A DNA stretch of 64,000 nucleotides from Thalassospira marina. Lineage in GTDB: Bacteria > Pseudomonadota > Alphaproteobacteria > Rhodospirillales > Thalassospiraceae. The notes under the pieces are model-generated. The model did no database searches. It saw only the letters and a program-made list of their open reading frames with translations, and was not told where the DNA came from. The stretch is from assembly GCF_002844375.1 (NCBI RefSeq), contig NZ_CP024199.1, forward strand, positions 2,467,001-2,531,000. Reading direction: 5' to 3'. Position numbers and translations under genes: made by a program. This document shows, one piece after another, positions 1 to 8,061 of the stretch. The stretch's first letter is position 1. Every line of letters begins with the position of its first letter.

Positions 1-2
1 AG

Positions 3-500
3 CTTGCATCGCTTTCGCATAATGCCACCGCGATCACCGGCATGGCCTGCGCACTGGGCGGTACGGCGGTTTTTGCATCGGGCAATATGGTATCGGTCAA
101 GCTGCATAAACTGGGCATTCCCACCCGTGATGCCGTTGTACGTGGCATGGCCTATGGGGCCGGTGTCTTGCTGATTTTCGGTCTGTTACGCGGTGAAACG
201 CTGGTGATGCCAACCGACCCTTATTATATCGGCGGTTTGCTTTACCTTGCCATTCCTGGCTCCATCATTGCGTTTCTGGCCTACCTTGCGCTGGTAAACC
301 GGGTTGGCGCGGGCAAGGCCGCCTATGTCACCGTGTTATTCCCGGTGGTTGCGCTTACCGTTTCAACCTTCCTTGAAGGTTATATCTGGACGGCAACGGG
401 GGCCGCTGGCCTTGCTCTGATCCTGCTGGGGAACATCACCATATTTGCCCGCATTCCGGTGCGCAAACGCAAGATCGCGACATCGGAAATCGCGCAATAA
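3..500 (+). CDS. EamA/DMT-family transporter, C-terminal part (cut by window edge)
   Basis: The reading frame is open to the left edge, so this is the 3' end of a gene that starts outside the window. The visible 165 or so residues are strongly hydrophobic, with about five membrane segments. They carry the second EamA repeat pattern, ending in helix-rich VTVLFPVVALTVS followed by a short basic cytoplasmic tail. The EamA (DMT) superfamily exports metabolites or amino acids across the inner membrane, but the substrate cannot be told from sequence. A second full-length EamA gene of the same orientation begins about 490 bases downstream, with a small gene between them. Confidence 0.85.
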   Translation, partial: LASLSHNATAITGMACALGGTAVFASGNMVSVKLHKLGIPTRDAVVRGMAYGAGVLLIFGLLRGETLVMPTDPYYIGGLLYLAIPGSIIAFLAYLALVNRVGAGKAAYVTVLFPVVALTVSTFLEGYIWTATGAAGLALILLGNITIFARIPVRKRKIATSEIAQ

Positions 501-629
501 ACGCCAGAGCGGCAAAAACAAATAAACGTCAAGGTCCGCCCATAGCGAGCAGCCTGTCAAAACAGCCTTTATCCTTCCGGAATTGCACCAGTTCGCAGCA
601 ATGCCTGGTTCACATTCCGGGAGGATTAA

Positions 630-896
630 ATGCCATCAACCCCCATCAAGGCCAAATCCGTATTTAGCCCGCACACCCATAATGTTGCGGGAAAAGACAA
701 TACCCCAACCTGGCTTGACCACGCCCTAAACAGCCTCAATCGCTTCATTGATTATCTGGCGCAACTTTCCGGTACAAGCGAAAGAAAAAACGGCATAAAG
801 CACCTGACAGATGCGCAACGTGCCGATATTGGCCTGCCAGCCAGAGGGTCAGACCTGACTGCCCGCCATCAGCCACCTTTTGCACCACGATTTTAA
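630..896 (+). CDS. small DUF1127-like protein (88 aa)
   Basis: This short frame starts at an ATG preceded by a strong GGGAGGA Shine-Dalgarno at good spacing. The C-terminal half has the hallmark LTDAQRADIGLPA (about residues 58-70). That resembles the conserved 'L-x-D-x-x-x-x-D-I-G-L' core of DUF1127 small alphaproteobacterial proteins. Some DUF1127 members are RNA-binding or take part in phosphate and carbon metabolism, but the family is largely uncharacterised, so I infer no function here. A similar small protein is encoded at 3824-4102 on the other strand. Confidence 0.7.
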   Translation: MPSTPIKAKSVFSPHTHNVAGKDNTPTWLDHALNSLNRFIDYLAQLSGTSERKNGIKHLTDAQRADIGLPARGSDLTARHQPPFAPRF

Positions 897-990
897 AATG
901 GCGCGGGATGACAGAGTCCGAAGATGGCGAGCGCGAATTAAAAATTGGTCCTAGGCTTCGTTTCAGAAAACAATTTTCAGCGGAGCCTTC

Positions 991-1998
991 ATGTCAAAAG
1001 CATCCCGGCGGCAGACAACTGCCCAACCCCAAATATCCCCATCCGAACAGGGCATTGATGGCCTGAGCTGGCTGATGCTGATTGTGTTGTCAGTGTTATG
1101 GGGCGGGTCGTTTTTCTTTACCGAGATCGCCCTGCGGGAATTGCCACCTTTCAGCCTGGTGCTGGCGCGTGTTGCATTGGCGGCCACCATTTTATGGCTG
1201 ATCATTGGCCTGCGCCGCATCAGTTTGCCGCACACGCCCTCCGTCTGGCTGGGCTTTCTGGTCATGGGGATTTTAAACAATATGATCCCCTTTTCCCTGA
1301 TTGTCTGGAGCCAGACCTATATCGCAAGCGGCCTTGCCGCGATTTTAAATGCCACTACCCCGCTTTTCACCCTGATCATCGCCCATATCGCCACCGATAG
1401 CGACAAACTGACCTTGCGCAAAGTCATTGGCGTGGTCACGGGTTTTGCCGGTGTCATCGTGGTTACCGGTATTCCGGCCCTTGATGCACTGCCGGGTTTA
1501 ACAACTAACAATAATGAATCAGCCATATCCCTTGCCACCATCGCGCCTTTTGCCGTGCTGGCTGCGGCTGTTTCATATGGGTGTGCCGGTGTTTTTGGCC
1601 GTCGTTTCAAATCCGTTCCGCCAATTGTAACGGCAGCCGGGCAAACAACGGGCAGCAGCATCATGCTTGCACCGCTGGCCCTGATGGTTGATCAGCCGTG
1701 GCATTTGCCAATGCCGGGTATGCCCACGTGGCTGGCTGTGTTGGGAATTGCCAGTATTTCAACTGCGGCGGCCTATATCCTGTATTTCAAACTGTTAAAC
1801 CGGGCGGGTGCCAGCAACCTTTTGCTGGTGACCTTTCTTATCCCGGTCAGTGCGATATTGCTGGGTGTTGGCTTTCTGGGGGAAACCCTTGAATTCACGG
1901 ATATTGCGGGCATGCTGGTGATTGGGCTGGGCCTGGCAATTATTGATGGCAGGCCGATTAAATGGCTGCGCGGCAAGGCAAACAGCCGAACGACATAA
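991..1998 (+). CDS. EamA/DMT-family transporter
   Basis: This 335-residue protein has ten predicted membrane helices arranged as two EamA repeats. The first begins at SWLMLIVLSVLWGGSFFF and the second after about residue 185 (FAVLAAAVSYGCAGVFG). The length is normal for a DMT-superfamily inner-membrane exporter. The ATG at 991 follows a GGAG five to six bases upstream. About 25 N-terminal residues before the first helix are polar and Ser/Gln-rich. Substrate is unknown. It sits downstream of another EamA gene, perhaps an old duplication, and no dedicated regulator is adjacent. Confidence 0.9.
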   Translation: MSKASRRQTTAQPQISPSEQGIDGLSWLMLIVLSVLWGGSFFFTEIALRELPPFSLVLARVALAATILWLIIGLRRISLPHTPSVWLGFLVMGILNNMIPFSLIVWSQTYIASGLAAILNATTPLFTLIIAHIATDSDKLTLRKVIGVVTGFAGVIVVTGIPALDALPGLTTNNNESAISLATIAPFAVLAAAVSYGCAGVFGRRFKSVPPIVTAAGQTTGSSIMLAPLALMVDQPWHLPMPGMPTWLAVLGIASISTAAAYILYFKLLNRAGASNLLLVTFLIPVSAILLGVGFLGETLEFTDIAGMLVIGLGLAIIDGRPIKWLRGKANSRTT

Positions 1999-2104
1999 AA
2001 CCCGCGTTAATCACCCGCCAGTACCGAACAGCGCAACGCACCTGCGAAGCCGCGAGGTCGCAGTTTCGCGGGTGCGCCCTGTCACATTAGCATATCCCCA
2101 AAGG

Positions 2105-2149
2105 TTGACAGATGCGCCCCTGCACATGGTATTTTCATATTGTATACAA
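2105..2149 (+). promoter_or_regulatory. putative promoter with TTGTATACAA palindrome before the EAL gene
   Basis: A TTGACA -35 box at 2105-2110 is followed after 17 bases by GGTATT. A perfect ten-base palindrome TTGTATACAA lies at 2140-2149, just downstream of the presumed start of transcription and about 70 bases before the GTG start. The palindrome resembles operators of GntR-type repressors, but no such regulator is in the window. Read by eye only. Confidence 0.35.
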
Positions 2150-2217
2150 AATAATGATTCAGCCATGAAACTACCCTTCACCGGTTCTGGATCGTAATCA
2201 TCCAGACGGAGCCTGCT

Positions 2218-3285
2218 GTGACTGAATGCCAAAAATGCGATGCCATGCCCCTTCCGCTGCCCCGGCATGGCAGGCTTTATGTCTGGCCACCCGTCGCCCA
2301 TACAGCAGGCAAAATCATTTCGCAAATGCGCAAGACCGGGCATGAAGTTGTCAATAACGCATCCCTTACGACGATTTACGCGAATTTTGATATCGAAACC
2401 CTGCCCGCGATGATGCAGGCCCTTCATGATGTGCTGTTGCCCGAAGAAGCGCGGGATACCAAGGCCCTTGTCATGGACCAGGCCGCCGAACCCGGCATTG
2501 ATGACATTGCCCATGTCACATCGATTTCGGCCATTCATGCGCGCATCGGTGCAAGCTGGCTGGTTGATGTGCTGGCGGAAAGCCGGTTGCGATCGGTTTT
2601 TCAGCCGATTTTTGCGGCATCCGACCTTAAAACACCCCACGCCCATGAATGCCTGATCCGCGCGATTGACAATAGCGGCGCCATGATCGCGCCCAACCGC
2701 CTGTTTGATGCCGCAAGTTCGGCTGACCTTTTATTTCAGCTTGACCGGGCAGCACGTGCCGCCAATGTGCGCAATGCCCACGCGGCTGGCATCGACAATG
2801 TATTTATCAATTTCACGCCGTCATCAATCTATGATCCCAATTCCTGCCTGCGATCGACGATCAATGTGGTGAATGAATGCGGCTTTGACCGCAGCAAGGT
2901 CGTGTTCGAGGTGATTGAAACCGACAAGGTCTATAGCGTTGACCATTTACGCGCGATTTTGAAATCCTATCGCGATTCCGGGTTCCGCGTTGCCCTGGAT
3001 GATGTTGGGTCAGGCTATTCCACACTGAATATGCTGTCGCAATTGCGGCCCGATATCATCAAAATCGACCGGGAACTGATCGACCATGTTGACCAGGATA
3101 TCTATAAACAGGCCATCACCAGCAAGTTGATCGATCTTGCCAAACAGATTGGCATCGAAGTGGTCGCCGAAGGTGTCGAACGCCAGGAGGAACTTGATTT
3201 CCTGCTTGATCGCGGGGTGGATTTTGTTCAGGGATTTTTGCTGGGTCGCCCTGCGCCAACCCGCTTTGGCGCAAATGCCCGATAA
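2218..3285 (+). CDS. EAL-domain cyclic-di-GMP phosphodiesterase
   Basis: This is a 355-residue cytosolic protein with an N-terminal region of unknown fold (about 1-130) and an EAL domain (about 135-350). Every usual catalytic and metal-binding position is present: E144 in the variant signature ECL, the Asn of FINFTP, the Glu of EVIET, the Asp pair of DDVGSGYS, the Lys of IKID, the Glu of VAEGVE and the Gln of VQGF. Hydrolysis of c-di-GMP to pGpG is therefore likely. There is no GGDEF or membrane segment. The start is GTG with GGAG six bases upstream. The extreme N-terminus carries a CxxC (ECQKC), which could bind metal. It is monocistronic, with its own terminator. Confidence 0.88.
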   Translation: MTECQKCDAMPLPLPRHGRLYVWPPVAHTAGKIISQMRKTGHEVVNNASLTTIYANFDIETLPAMMQALHDVLLPEEARDTKALVMDQAAEPGIDDIAHVTSISAIHARIGASWLVDVLAESRLRSVFQPIFAASDLKTPHAHECLIRAIDNSGAMIAPNRLFDAASSADLLFQLDRAARAANVRNAHAAGIDNVFINFTPSSIYDPNSCLRSTINVVNECGFDRSKVVFEVIETDKVYSVDHLRAILKSYRDSGFRVALDDVGSGYSTLNMLSQLRPDIIKIDRELIDHVDQDIYKQAITSKLIDLAKQIGIEVVAEGVERQEELDFLLDRGVDFVQGFLLGRPAPTRFGANAR

Positions 3286-3327
3286 CCGGGTAGCGACCTG
3301 ATGCGCGATTGAAAAGTACCAATCCCA

Positions 3328-3361
3328 AGGGGCTGATAAATTTATCGGCCCTTTTTGTTTT
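3328..3361 (+). terminator. rho-independent terminator of the EAL gene
   Basis: The hairpin GGGC-TGATAAA / TTTATCG-GCCC has one mispair and is followed directly by CTTTTTGTTTT. It lies about 45 bases after the EAL stop codon. Confidence 0.8.
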
Positions 3362-3527
3362 AGAACAAATCAATTGCGCGCAAGGCAGGCTATAGACCGT
3401 TTCACAGGCAGTTCGCACATTGCGGGCAATGCAGTTATTCCCTCCTGCATGATGGACGCGCCTTGTCCGAACTGCCGATTTTCACACCGCCCTTCATTGG
3501 CGGCATGGCCACGCGCACGAGGATTAC

Positions 3528-3740
3528 ATGAGCGACGTTAAAGACTGCAACGGCACCGAGCTTAATGACGGTGATTCCGTCACCCTGATCAAGGATCTGA
3601 AGGTTAAGGGAACATCGACCACCCTTAAACGCGGTACCCTGATGAAAAACCTGCGCCTGACCAACAAGGACAGCGAAGTGGAATGCCGCAATGGCAAAAC
3701 CACCATTGTCCTGAAAACCGAGTTTCTGAAAAAAGCCTGA
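3528..3740 (+). CDS. PhnA-domain protein, C-terminal-domain-only form
   Basis: The 70-residue protein matches the C-terminal domain of PhnA (YjdM). It has KDCNGTELNDGDSVTLIKDL near the start, KVKGTSTTLKRGT in the middle and a terminal LKTEFLKKA. E. coli PhnA is about 111 residues and carries an N-terminal zinc ribbon that is absent here. Despite its name the family has no shown role in phosphonate breakdown, and no phn genes are nearby. An ATG start with GGATTAC upstream is plausible. The gene stands alone between terminators, so function is unknown. The family assignment is secure. Confidence 0.88.
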   Translation: MSDVKDCNGTELNDGDSVTLIKDLKVKGTSTTLKRGTLMKNLRLTNKDSEVECRNGKTTIVLKTEFLKKA

Positions 3741-3757
3741 TCCGTCCGGCTTTGATC

Positions 3758-3803
3758 AAAGGACGATCAAGGGTGTTGATTTGCACCCGTGATCGTCCTT
3801 TTG
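3758..3803 (+). terminator. bidirectional terminator between two convergent small genes
   Basis: A long stem AAAGGACGATC..GGGTG pairs with CACCC..GATCGTCCTTT around a short loop. It lies between the ends of the PhnA-domain gene and the minus-strand DUF1127-like gene. A-runs and T-runs on both sides suit use in both directions. Confidence 0.8.
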
Positions 3804-3823
3804 CTTTTTCGACATCGGCCTTA

Positions 3824-4102
3824 TCAGTGACGGCGCATTTGGCGGGCAATTTCACGCCGCGCCAGGTTTTCCGGCAGGCGCAGGGCAATATCAAGCTGCG
3901 CACGTGACAGCCCGGTCACATCGCGCAAAATCATCTCGTCCAGCTTTTCAAGGCTGCGAGTTTCCTGCGTGTTCTGCGGGCGTGGTGCCAATGCATCGCA
4001 AATACGGCGCAACAGGCCAGGCTTTGTGTCCGCACTGCTATGGCGGGCATTACGGCTGGTTAAAATGGTGTTTTGCTGCGGGTTCATGGTTTGCGTCATC
4101 AT
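3824..4102 (-). CDS. small DUF1127-like protein (92 aa)
   Basis: The start ATG at 4102 has a perfect AGGAGG six bases upstream, with a second ATG immediately following. The protein ends in a helical, basic region. Its core (LEKLDEMILRDVTGLSRAQL, about residues 51-70) fits the DUF1127 pattern of an acidic helix followed by a D-V/I-G-L-type turn. It ends in an Arg-rich tail (LARREIARQMRRH). Function is unknown. It is transcribed divergently from the LysR gene at 4216, with 113 bases between, so the two could share a control region. Confidence 0.7.
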   Translation of the reverse strand: MMTQTMNPQQNTILTSRNARHSSADTKPGLLRRICDALAPRPQNTQETRSLEKLDEMILRDVTGLSRAQLDIALRLPENLARREIARQMRRH

Positions 4103-4215
4103 CCAAAACCTCCTGTGGTGCCTTCATCTGTTGCCCCACCCTGCCCCACAGGCATTGATTAAACAAACGAGAAGATTTAACGTTATCTGTGAGGAAACCT
4201 CAAACGAGAGTACAG

Positions 4216-5115
4216 ATGAACGCCAACCCGCCAACCATTCCCAATCTGGACCTTGATCTGGCACGCACCTTTGTTGCCATTTGCGAAAGCGGCAATTTCT
4301 CGCGCGCAGCCGAACAGGTCCATCGCAGCGCATCGGCGATCAGCCTGCAGGTCAAAAAGCTGGAGGAAATGGTAGGGCGCGATTTGTTTTATCGCGAAAC
4401 CCGCAAAGTACGGCTAACCCCCGATGGGGAAATATTGCTGGGTTATGCCAGGCGTTTGCTGAAACTTAATGACGAGGCCTTTTCCAAATTTTTGCAGCCC
4501 CAATTTACCGGGCGTATTCGGCTGGGTGCGCCCAATGACAATGGCATTGTCGCCATGCCCGAAATTTTGCAACGCTTTGCCGCCACCCACCCCCATGTCG
4601 AGGTTGATGTGCATTTGGGCCCCACGGCCAATTTGCGCCGCCGTATTGCCAAGGGCGAACTTGATATCGCCATTTTCAGTTACGACCCGGAGCTGGACCC
4701 CCAACAGCCGATCCATACTGAACCACTGGTCTGGCTGGGTGCGCGCCATGGCAATGCGATGGAAAAACGCCCCCTGCCCATGGCCCTGGCCGAACCGGGC
4801 TGTTATTGGCGGGCAATGGCACTTCGGGCACTGGATGAGGCCGGCCTGAATTATCGCATCGCCTATACCAGCGAGTTTTGCCAGGCCCAGATCGCCGCTG
4901 TGCGGGCTGATCTTGCGATTGCGCCCCTGCCCATCAGCGTTATTTCAAACGATCTGGTGCATCTGGGTGCCCATCACGGCCTGCCCGATTTGGGCGAATA
5001 TCGCATGACCCTTGCCAAACGCGAAGGGGCTGGCGCGATCGAGGATGTTTTGGCCGAACATGTGGTAACCGGCTTTAAGATCATTGCCGAACGCGGCATG
5101 CGCCTTTTTGCCTGA
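4216..5115 (+). CDS. LysR-family transcriptional regulator
   Basis: It has a typical LysR layout of 299 residues: an N-terminal winged helix-turn-helix (LARTFVAICESGNFSRAAEQ, then SASAISLQVKKLEE, about residues 12-50) and a periplasmic-binding-protein-like effector domain from about residue 95 (GRIRLGAPNDNGIVAMPEIL). The open frame extends to a GTG at 4189. I prefer the ATG at 4216, which has GAGAG at suitable spacing and gives the usual distance to the HTH. Its target is unclear. The divergent neighbour is the small DUF1127-like gene. The effector domain resembles that of the LysR protein at 32791, suggesting one subfamily. Confidence 0.9.
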   Translation: MNANPPTIPNLDLDLARTFVAICESGNFSRAAEQVHRSASAISLQVKKLEEMVGRDLFYRETRKVRLTPDGEILLGYARRLLKLNDEAFSKFLQPQFTGRIRLGAPNDNGIVAMPEILQRFAATHPHVEVDVHLGPTANLRRRIAKGELDIAIFSYDPELDPQQPIHTEPLVWLGARHGNAMEKRPLPMALAEPGCYWRAMALRALDEAGLNYRIAYTSEFCQAQIAAVRADLAIAPLPISVISNDLVHLGAHHGLPDLGEYRMTLAKREGAGAIEDVLAEHVVTGFKIIAERGMRLFA

Positions 5116-5121
5116 AACGAC

Positions 5122-5153
5122 AAAAGCCGGAGCCCCGAACGGCCGCGGCTTTT
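5122..5153. terminator. terminator between convergent LysR and SDR genes
   Basis: AAAAGCCG and CGGCTTTT form a stem around a GC-rich loop, with A/T runs on each side. It serves the convergent ends at 5115 and 5173. Confidence 0.65.
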
Positions 5154-5172
5154 AAAGCTGAATACGTAATAT

Positions 5173-6063
5173 TTAACCCGCGAAATAGTCGGTATTGCGC
5201 ATATCATCAAGCAGGCCTGGCCCGCCGGGCGCCCAGCCCAGATTGGCGCTGGTTTTCGCCGCCGATGCACGAATGCTGATTCCGGCGAAATGGGCAAACC
5301 AGGTAAAATAATCAGCCGCTTCTTCGCGCGTCAGGCTTTTGACCGGCACGTCCAACCCTGCACCGATCGTGCTGGCGATATCCTTGAACGGAATGCCTTC
5401 TTCGCCAACCGCGTGATAAACCGGCAAAATATCTTTTGCTTCAATGGCATCACAATATGCCTTTGCCGCATCAAAGCGATGCACGGCAGGCCACATATTT
5501 TGCCCGTCTTCAATATAGGCGGCCATGCCCTTTTGCCGGGCAAGACCAATCAGGATCGGTACAAACCCATGATCACCCGCCCCATGGACTGACGGCGGAA
5601 GGCGCATCAAAGATGCCCGAACACCCTTTTCGCGCAAAGCCAGCGTCGCCTGCTCGGATGCGACACGCGGGTTCTTCGCATTGCTCGAAAAATCGTCTTC
5701 GGTTGCGATCCCGTCCGTTGACAGCAGGCCAATCCCCGACGTCACCACAAAAGGCCGCGAAGACCCCGCCAGTACTTCGCCCATTGCCGCAATGGCATGG
5801 CGGTCATTTTCGCAGTTTTCGGCAAATTTTGAAAAATCATGGTTAAAGGCAGTATGGATAACAGCCTCGCACTCTGCTGCACCCTTACGCAGGCTTTCCA
5901 GATCGGTAATATCACCGCGATGGATATCCGCCCCGGTTTTTGCCAGTGCCTGCGCAGATTTGTCAGACCGCACCATACCCAAAACACTATGGCCGCGCGT
6001 CCTCAATTCCTGAACGACTGCACTACCGACAAAGCCCGTTGCACCTGTTACGAAAACACGCAT
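5173..6063 (-). CDS. NAD(P)-dependent SDR-family epimerase/reductase
   Basis: This is a 296-residue extended/atypical SDR protein. The N-terminal nucleotide-binding motif is VTGATGFVGSAVV, followed by RSDKSAQAL, consistent with NADP preference. VTSGIG and the DHGF..IGLARQ region follow the substrate half. The active-site Tyr-x-x-x-Lys of classical SDRs is not obvious, which is common in this 'atypical' branch. A GGAGA precedes the ATG. It is divergent from an AraC-family regulator, a frequent pairing in which the regulator controls the reductase in response to a small electrophile or aldehyde. That link is inferred. Substrate is unknown. Confidence 0.88.
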   Translation of the reverse strand: MRVFVTGATGFVGSAVVQELRTRGHSVLGMVRSDKSAQALAKTGADIHRGDITDLESLRKGAAECEAVIHTAFNHDFSKFAENCENDRHAIAAMGEVLAGSSRPFVVTSGIGLLSTDGIATEDDFSSNAKNPRVASEQATLALREKGVRASLMRLPPSVHGAGDHGFVPILIGLARQKGMAAYIEDGQNMWPAVHRFDAAKAYCDAIEAKDILPVYHAVGEEGIPFKDIASTIGAGLDVPVKSLTREEAADYFTWFAHFAGISIRASAAKTSANLGWAPGGPGLLDDMRNTDYFAG

Positions 6064-6197
6064 TGCATTCTCCTGCTTGCTACCGTGTGTATCTGGCGGG
6101 CCTTGCAGCCCGGATGACAGGAAGATAGGCGATAGCGCGTGGACGAACTATGCGCTAAACTCCGCAATAGTTTCGCGTTCGTCCAAAAGGAAAGCTC

Positions 6198-7121
6198 ATG
6201 GACCCGTTATCAGATGTTCTGTCATTGCTCAAACCACGCAGTTACATGTCTGCCGGGGTGGATATTGCCGGAGCCTGGGGTATTCAGTTTCCCTCGCTTG
6301 GCCGGGGGATAAAAACCGGGGCTGTGGTAAAGGGCGAATGCTGGCTATCGGTTGATGGGGTTGCGGACCCGGTGCATTTAAAAACCGGCGACTGCTTTTT
6401 ACTGCCCCATGGCTGCGCCTTTTTCATGGGCAGCAGCCTGGATGCCGCCCCCATCGCCGCGGCAGAATTTTTCGCCAAAAACAAGGGGTTCGGGCATATC
6501 CGCACTGTTAATGGGGGTGGCGAATGCGTGGTAGCCAGCAGCCGCTTTATCCTTGATGGCACGCAGGCAGACCTGCTGCTGGCCTTGCTTCCGCCGATTG
6601 TTCATATCCACGAACATGGCGAATCAGCCGCCCTGCGCCATTCCGTTGAACGGATGATGGAAGAAATGCGCCGGAACGAACCGGGCAGCACCCTTGTTTT
6701 GCAAAACCTCGCGCATATGATGCTGGTTCAGGCGCTGCGCCAGCATCTGGATAGCGCACAGGATGGCACCGGCTGGTTTTTTGCCCTGTCAGACCGGCAA
6801 CTGGGTGCCGCCATTGGTGCCATTCACAATGACCCAGCCTATCCCTGGACTGTGGAGCTTCTGGCAAATTATGCTGGCATGTCACGCTCGGCCTTTGCCG
6901 CCAAATTCAAAGACCGCGTTGGCAAAAGCCCGATGGCCTATCTGACGCAATGGCGCATGTTGCTGGCAGGTGAAAGGCTGGGAACATCACGCGAACCGGT
7001 TTCCGTGATCGCGCTTGACCTGGGATACGAATCCGAAAGCGCGTTCAGCACCGCGTTCAAACGTGAAATGGGCGTATCGCCCCGGCAATATGGCCAGCTT
7101 CGCATAACAAGTGCGGCATAA
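6198..7121 (+). CDS. AraC-family transcriptional regulator (cupin-type N-terminus)
   Basis: The 307-residue protein has an N-terminal cupin-like ligand domain (about 10-190; VKGECWLSVDG.. HLKTGDCFLLPHG). A C-terminal AraC double helix-turn-helix follows (about 205-300; WTVELLANYAGMSRSAFAAKFK, then PVSVIALDLGYESESAFSTAF). The start ATG follows AGGAAAG. It lies divergent to the SDR gene at 5173-6063, with 134 bases between, and probably regulates it. Homologues with this N-terminal domain often sense reactive small molecules, but the ligand is not predictable here. Confidence 0.92.
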   Translation: MDPLSDVLSLLKPRSYMSAGVDIAGAWGIQFPSLGRGIKTGAVVKGECWLSVDGVADPVHLKTGDCFLLPHGCAFFMGSSLDAAPIAAAEFFAKNKGFGHIRTVNGGGECVVASSRFILDGTQADLLLALLPPIVHIHEHGESAALRHSVERMMEEMRRNEPGSTLVLQNLAHMMLVQALRQHLDSAQDGTGWFFALSDRQLGAAIGAIHNDPAYPWTVELLANYAGMSRSAFAAKFKDRVGKSPMAYLTQWRMLLAGERLGTSREPVSVIALDLGYESESAFSTAFKREMGVSPRQYGQLRITSAA

Positions 7122-7160
7122 CGCCTGCGCAAGCACCCCACCCAGCCAAGCCAGCCAGAC

Positions 7161-7188
7161 AAAAACCCGCCGGTCGCTTAACCGGCGG
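7161..7188 (-). terminator. terminator overlapping the stop codon of the 7178 gene
   Basis: On the minus strand an 8-bp perfect stem CCGCCGGT / ACCGGCGG is followed by GTTTTTG. The TAA stop of the gene lies in the loop, so the coding end and the terminator are merged. Confidence 0.75.
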
Positions 7189-7471
7189 CAACTTCCTCGT
7201 CGGAATAGGGCGCATAGACGCTTTCAATCACGGCGTCGGTCCAGCCGATACGGCGCATACAATCAAGCACCATGGGCGAAATCGCCACTTTCTTTTCCTT
7301 GTCCTTCACGGCCTCATACTGGGCCACGAATTTCTTGGGAATCTCAATCTCGCTGCCCTTGGCAACGATCGCCTCCAGCTCGCGACGCCCCTCTGTCTCA
7401 AGACTCTCCCAAAGCACACAGCGCGCAGGTGTCCAGGCCGTCGGACTGAAATTCTGGTTTTCTTCGCTCAT
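7178..7471 (-). CDS. hypothetical protein (97 aa)
   Basis: I do not recognise this family. The predicted protein (from MSEENQNF) is soluble and mixed-charge, with a central acidic/basic helix (LEAIVAKGSEIEIPKKFVAQYEAVKD) and a C-terminal part rich in Val and acidic residues. Three in-frame starts lie close together: TTG 7483, ATG 7477 and ATG 7471. The last is best spaced from TTGGGG. The terminator embedded at its stop codon supports a real monocistronic gene. No membrane segment, signal peptide or Cys cluster is seen. Confidence 0.6.
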   Translation of the reverse strand: MSEENQNFSPTAWTPARCVLWESLETEGRRELEAIVAKGSEIEIPKKFVAQYEAVKDKEKKVAISPMVLDCMRRIGWTDAVIESVYAPYSDEEVAAG

Positions 7472-7652
7472 CTGCATCCCCAAGGCTCGCTTGATAGTGC
7501 CCTAGTGATAGGCAGCTAGCCACCGAAAGTCCAGATCATTCAATGGAGAAACGCGTAAGCGAAATAGCTGTCTCGAAGAACCAAGCAAGCATTTCAAAAA
7601 ACCCGGTTTTGGGAAGCTGCCCTGACCGATGACAGTAGGATTGCATAAAGCA

Positions 7653-7681
7653 AAAGCCCGATCCTTTCGGACCGGGCTTTT
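7653..7681 (-). terminator. terminator downstream of tRNA-Met
   Basis: AAAAGCCCG(A)TCC and GGACCGGGCTTTT form a strong hairpin around TTTC, five bases beyond the tRNA 3' end, with T-runs in both orientations. Confidence 0.85.
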
Positions 7682-7685
7682 GAAT

Positions 7686-7762
7686 TGGTAGCGGAGGAGG
7701 GACTTGAACCCCCGACACGCGGATTATGATTCCGCTGCTCTAACCAGCTGAGCTACTCCGCC
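7686..7762 (-). tRNA. tRNA-Met (CAT), elongator type
   Basis: The minus strand reads as a complete 77-nt cloverleaf. The acceptor is GGCGGAG paired with CTCCGCT (one G-U at position 1-72), the D arm AGCTCAGCTGGTTAGAGCA, and the anticodon stem-loop GCGGAATCATAATCCGC with anticodon CAT. The T arm is GTCGGGGGTTCAAGTCCCTC, and CCA is encoded. Three features argue for elongator Met: the A73 discriminator, the first acceptor pair being wobble-paired rather than mismatched, and no run of three G-C pairs in the anticodon stem. The overall sequence resembles alphaproteobacterial elongator tRNA-Met rather than tRNA-Ile2. Confidence 0.95.
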
Positions 7763-7898
7763 ATATGGCTTTGTCTTCTGCGTTCCGTGTTGTCCGGAAC
7801 GGGGCGGTTTTTACGTCAGGGAACCGCCCCCGTCAAGCGCCTTTTTGACGTTTTTGTCAAAAAAGATTCCGACAAAATCGCAAGTGGCACAAAGCCTT

Positions 7899-7931
7899 GA
7901 AAAAACGCCCTCTGGCACAGGCCAAAGGGCG
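7899..7931 (-). terminator. terminator downstream of mnmA
   Basis: On the minus strand GCCCTTTGGCC...GGCCAGAGGGC-type pairing (GCCCTttGGC / GCCagAGGGC) is followed by GTTTTTT. It lies about 130 bases past the mnmA stop and before the tRNA. The rest of the 7763-8061 gap holds nothing else I can support. Confidence 0.75.
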
Positions 7932-8061
7932 CATCCCGCCCGATATGGCGGGTTAAATCGCAAAGGAATGTCTGACAGCCCGTTATTTGGGCCTACAGGC
8001 TTGCATCAGACGAAAACACCGAAGGATAAGTCGGTAACGTCCGATGCCTTCCTGGCGCGTT

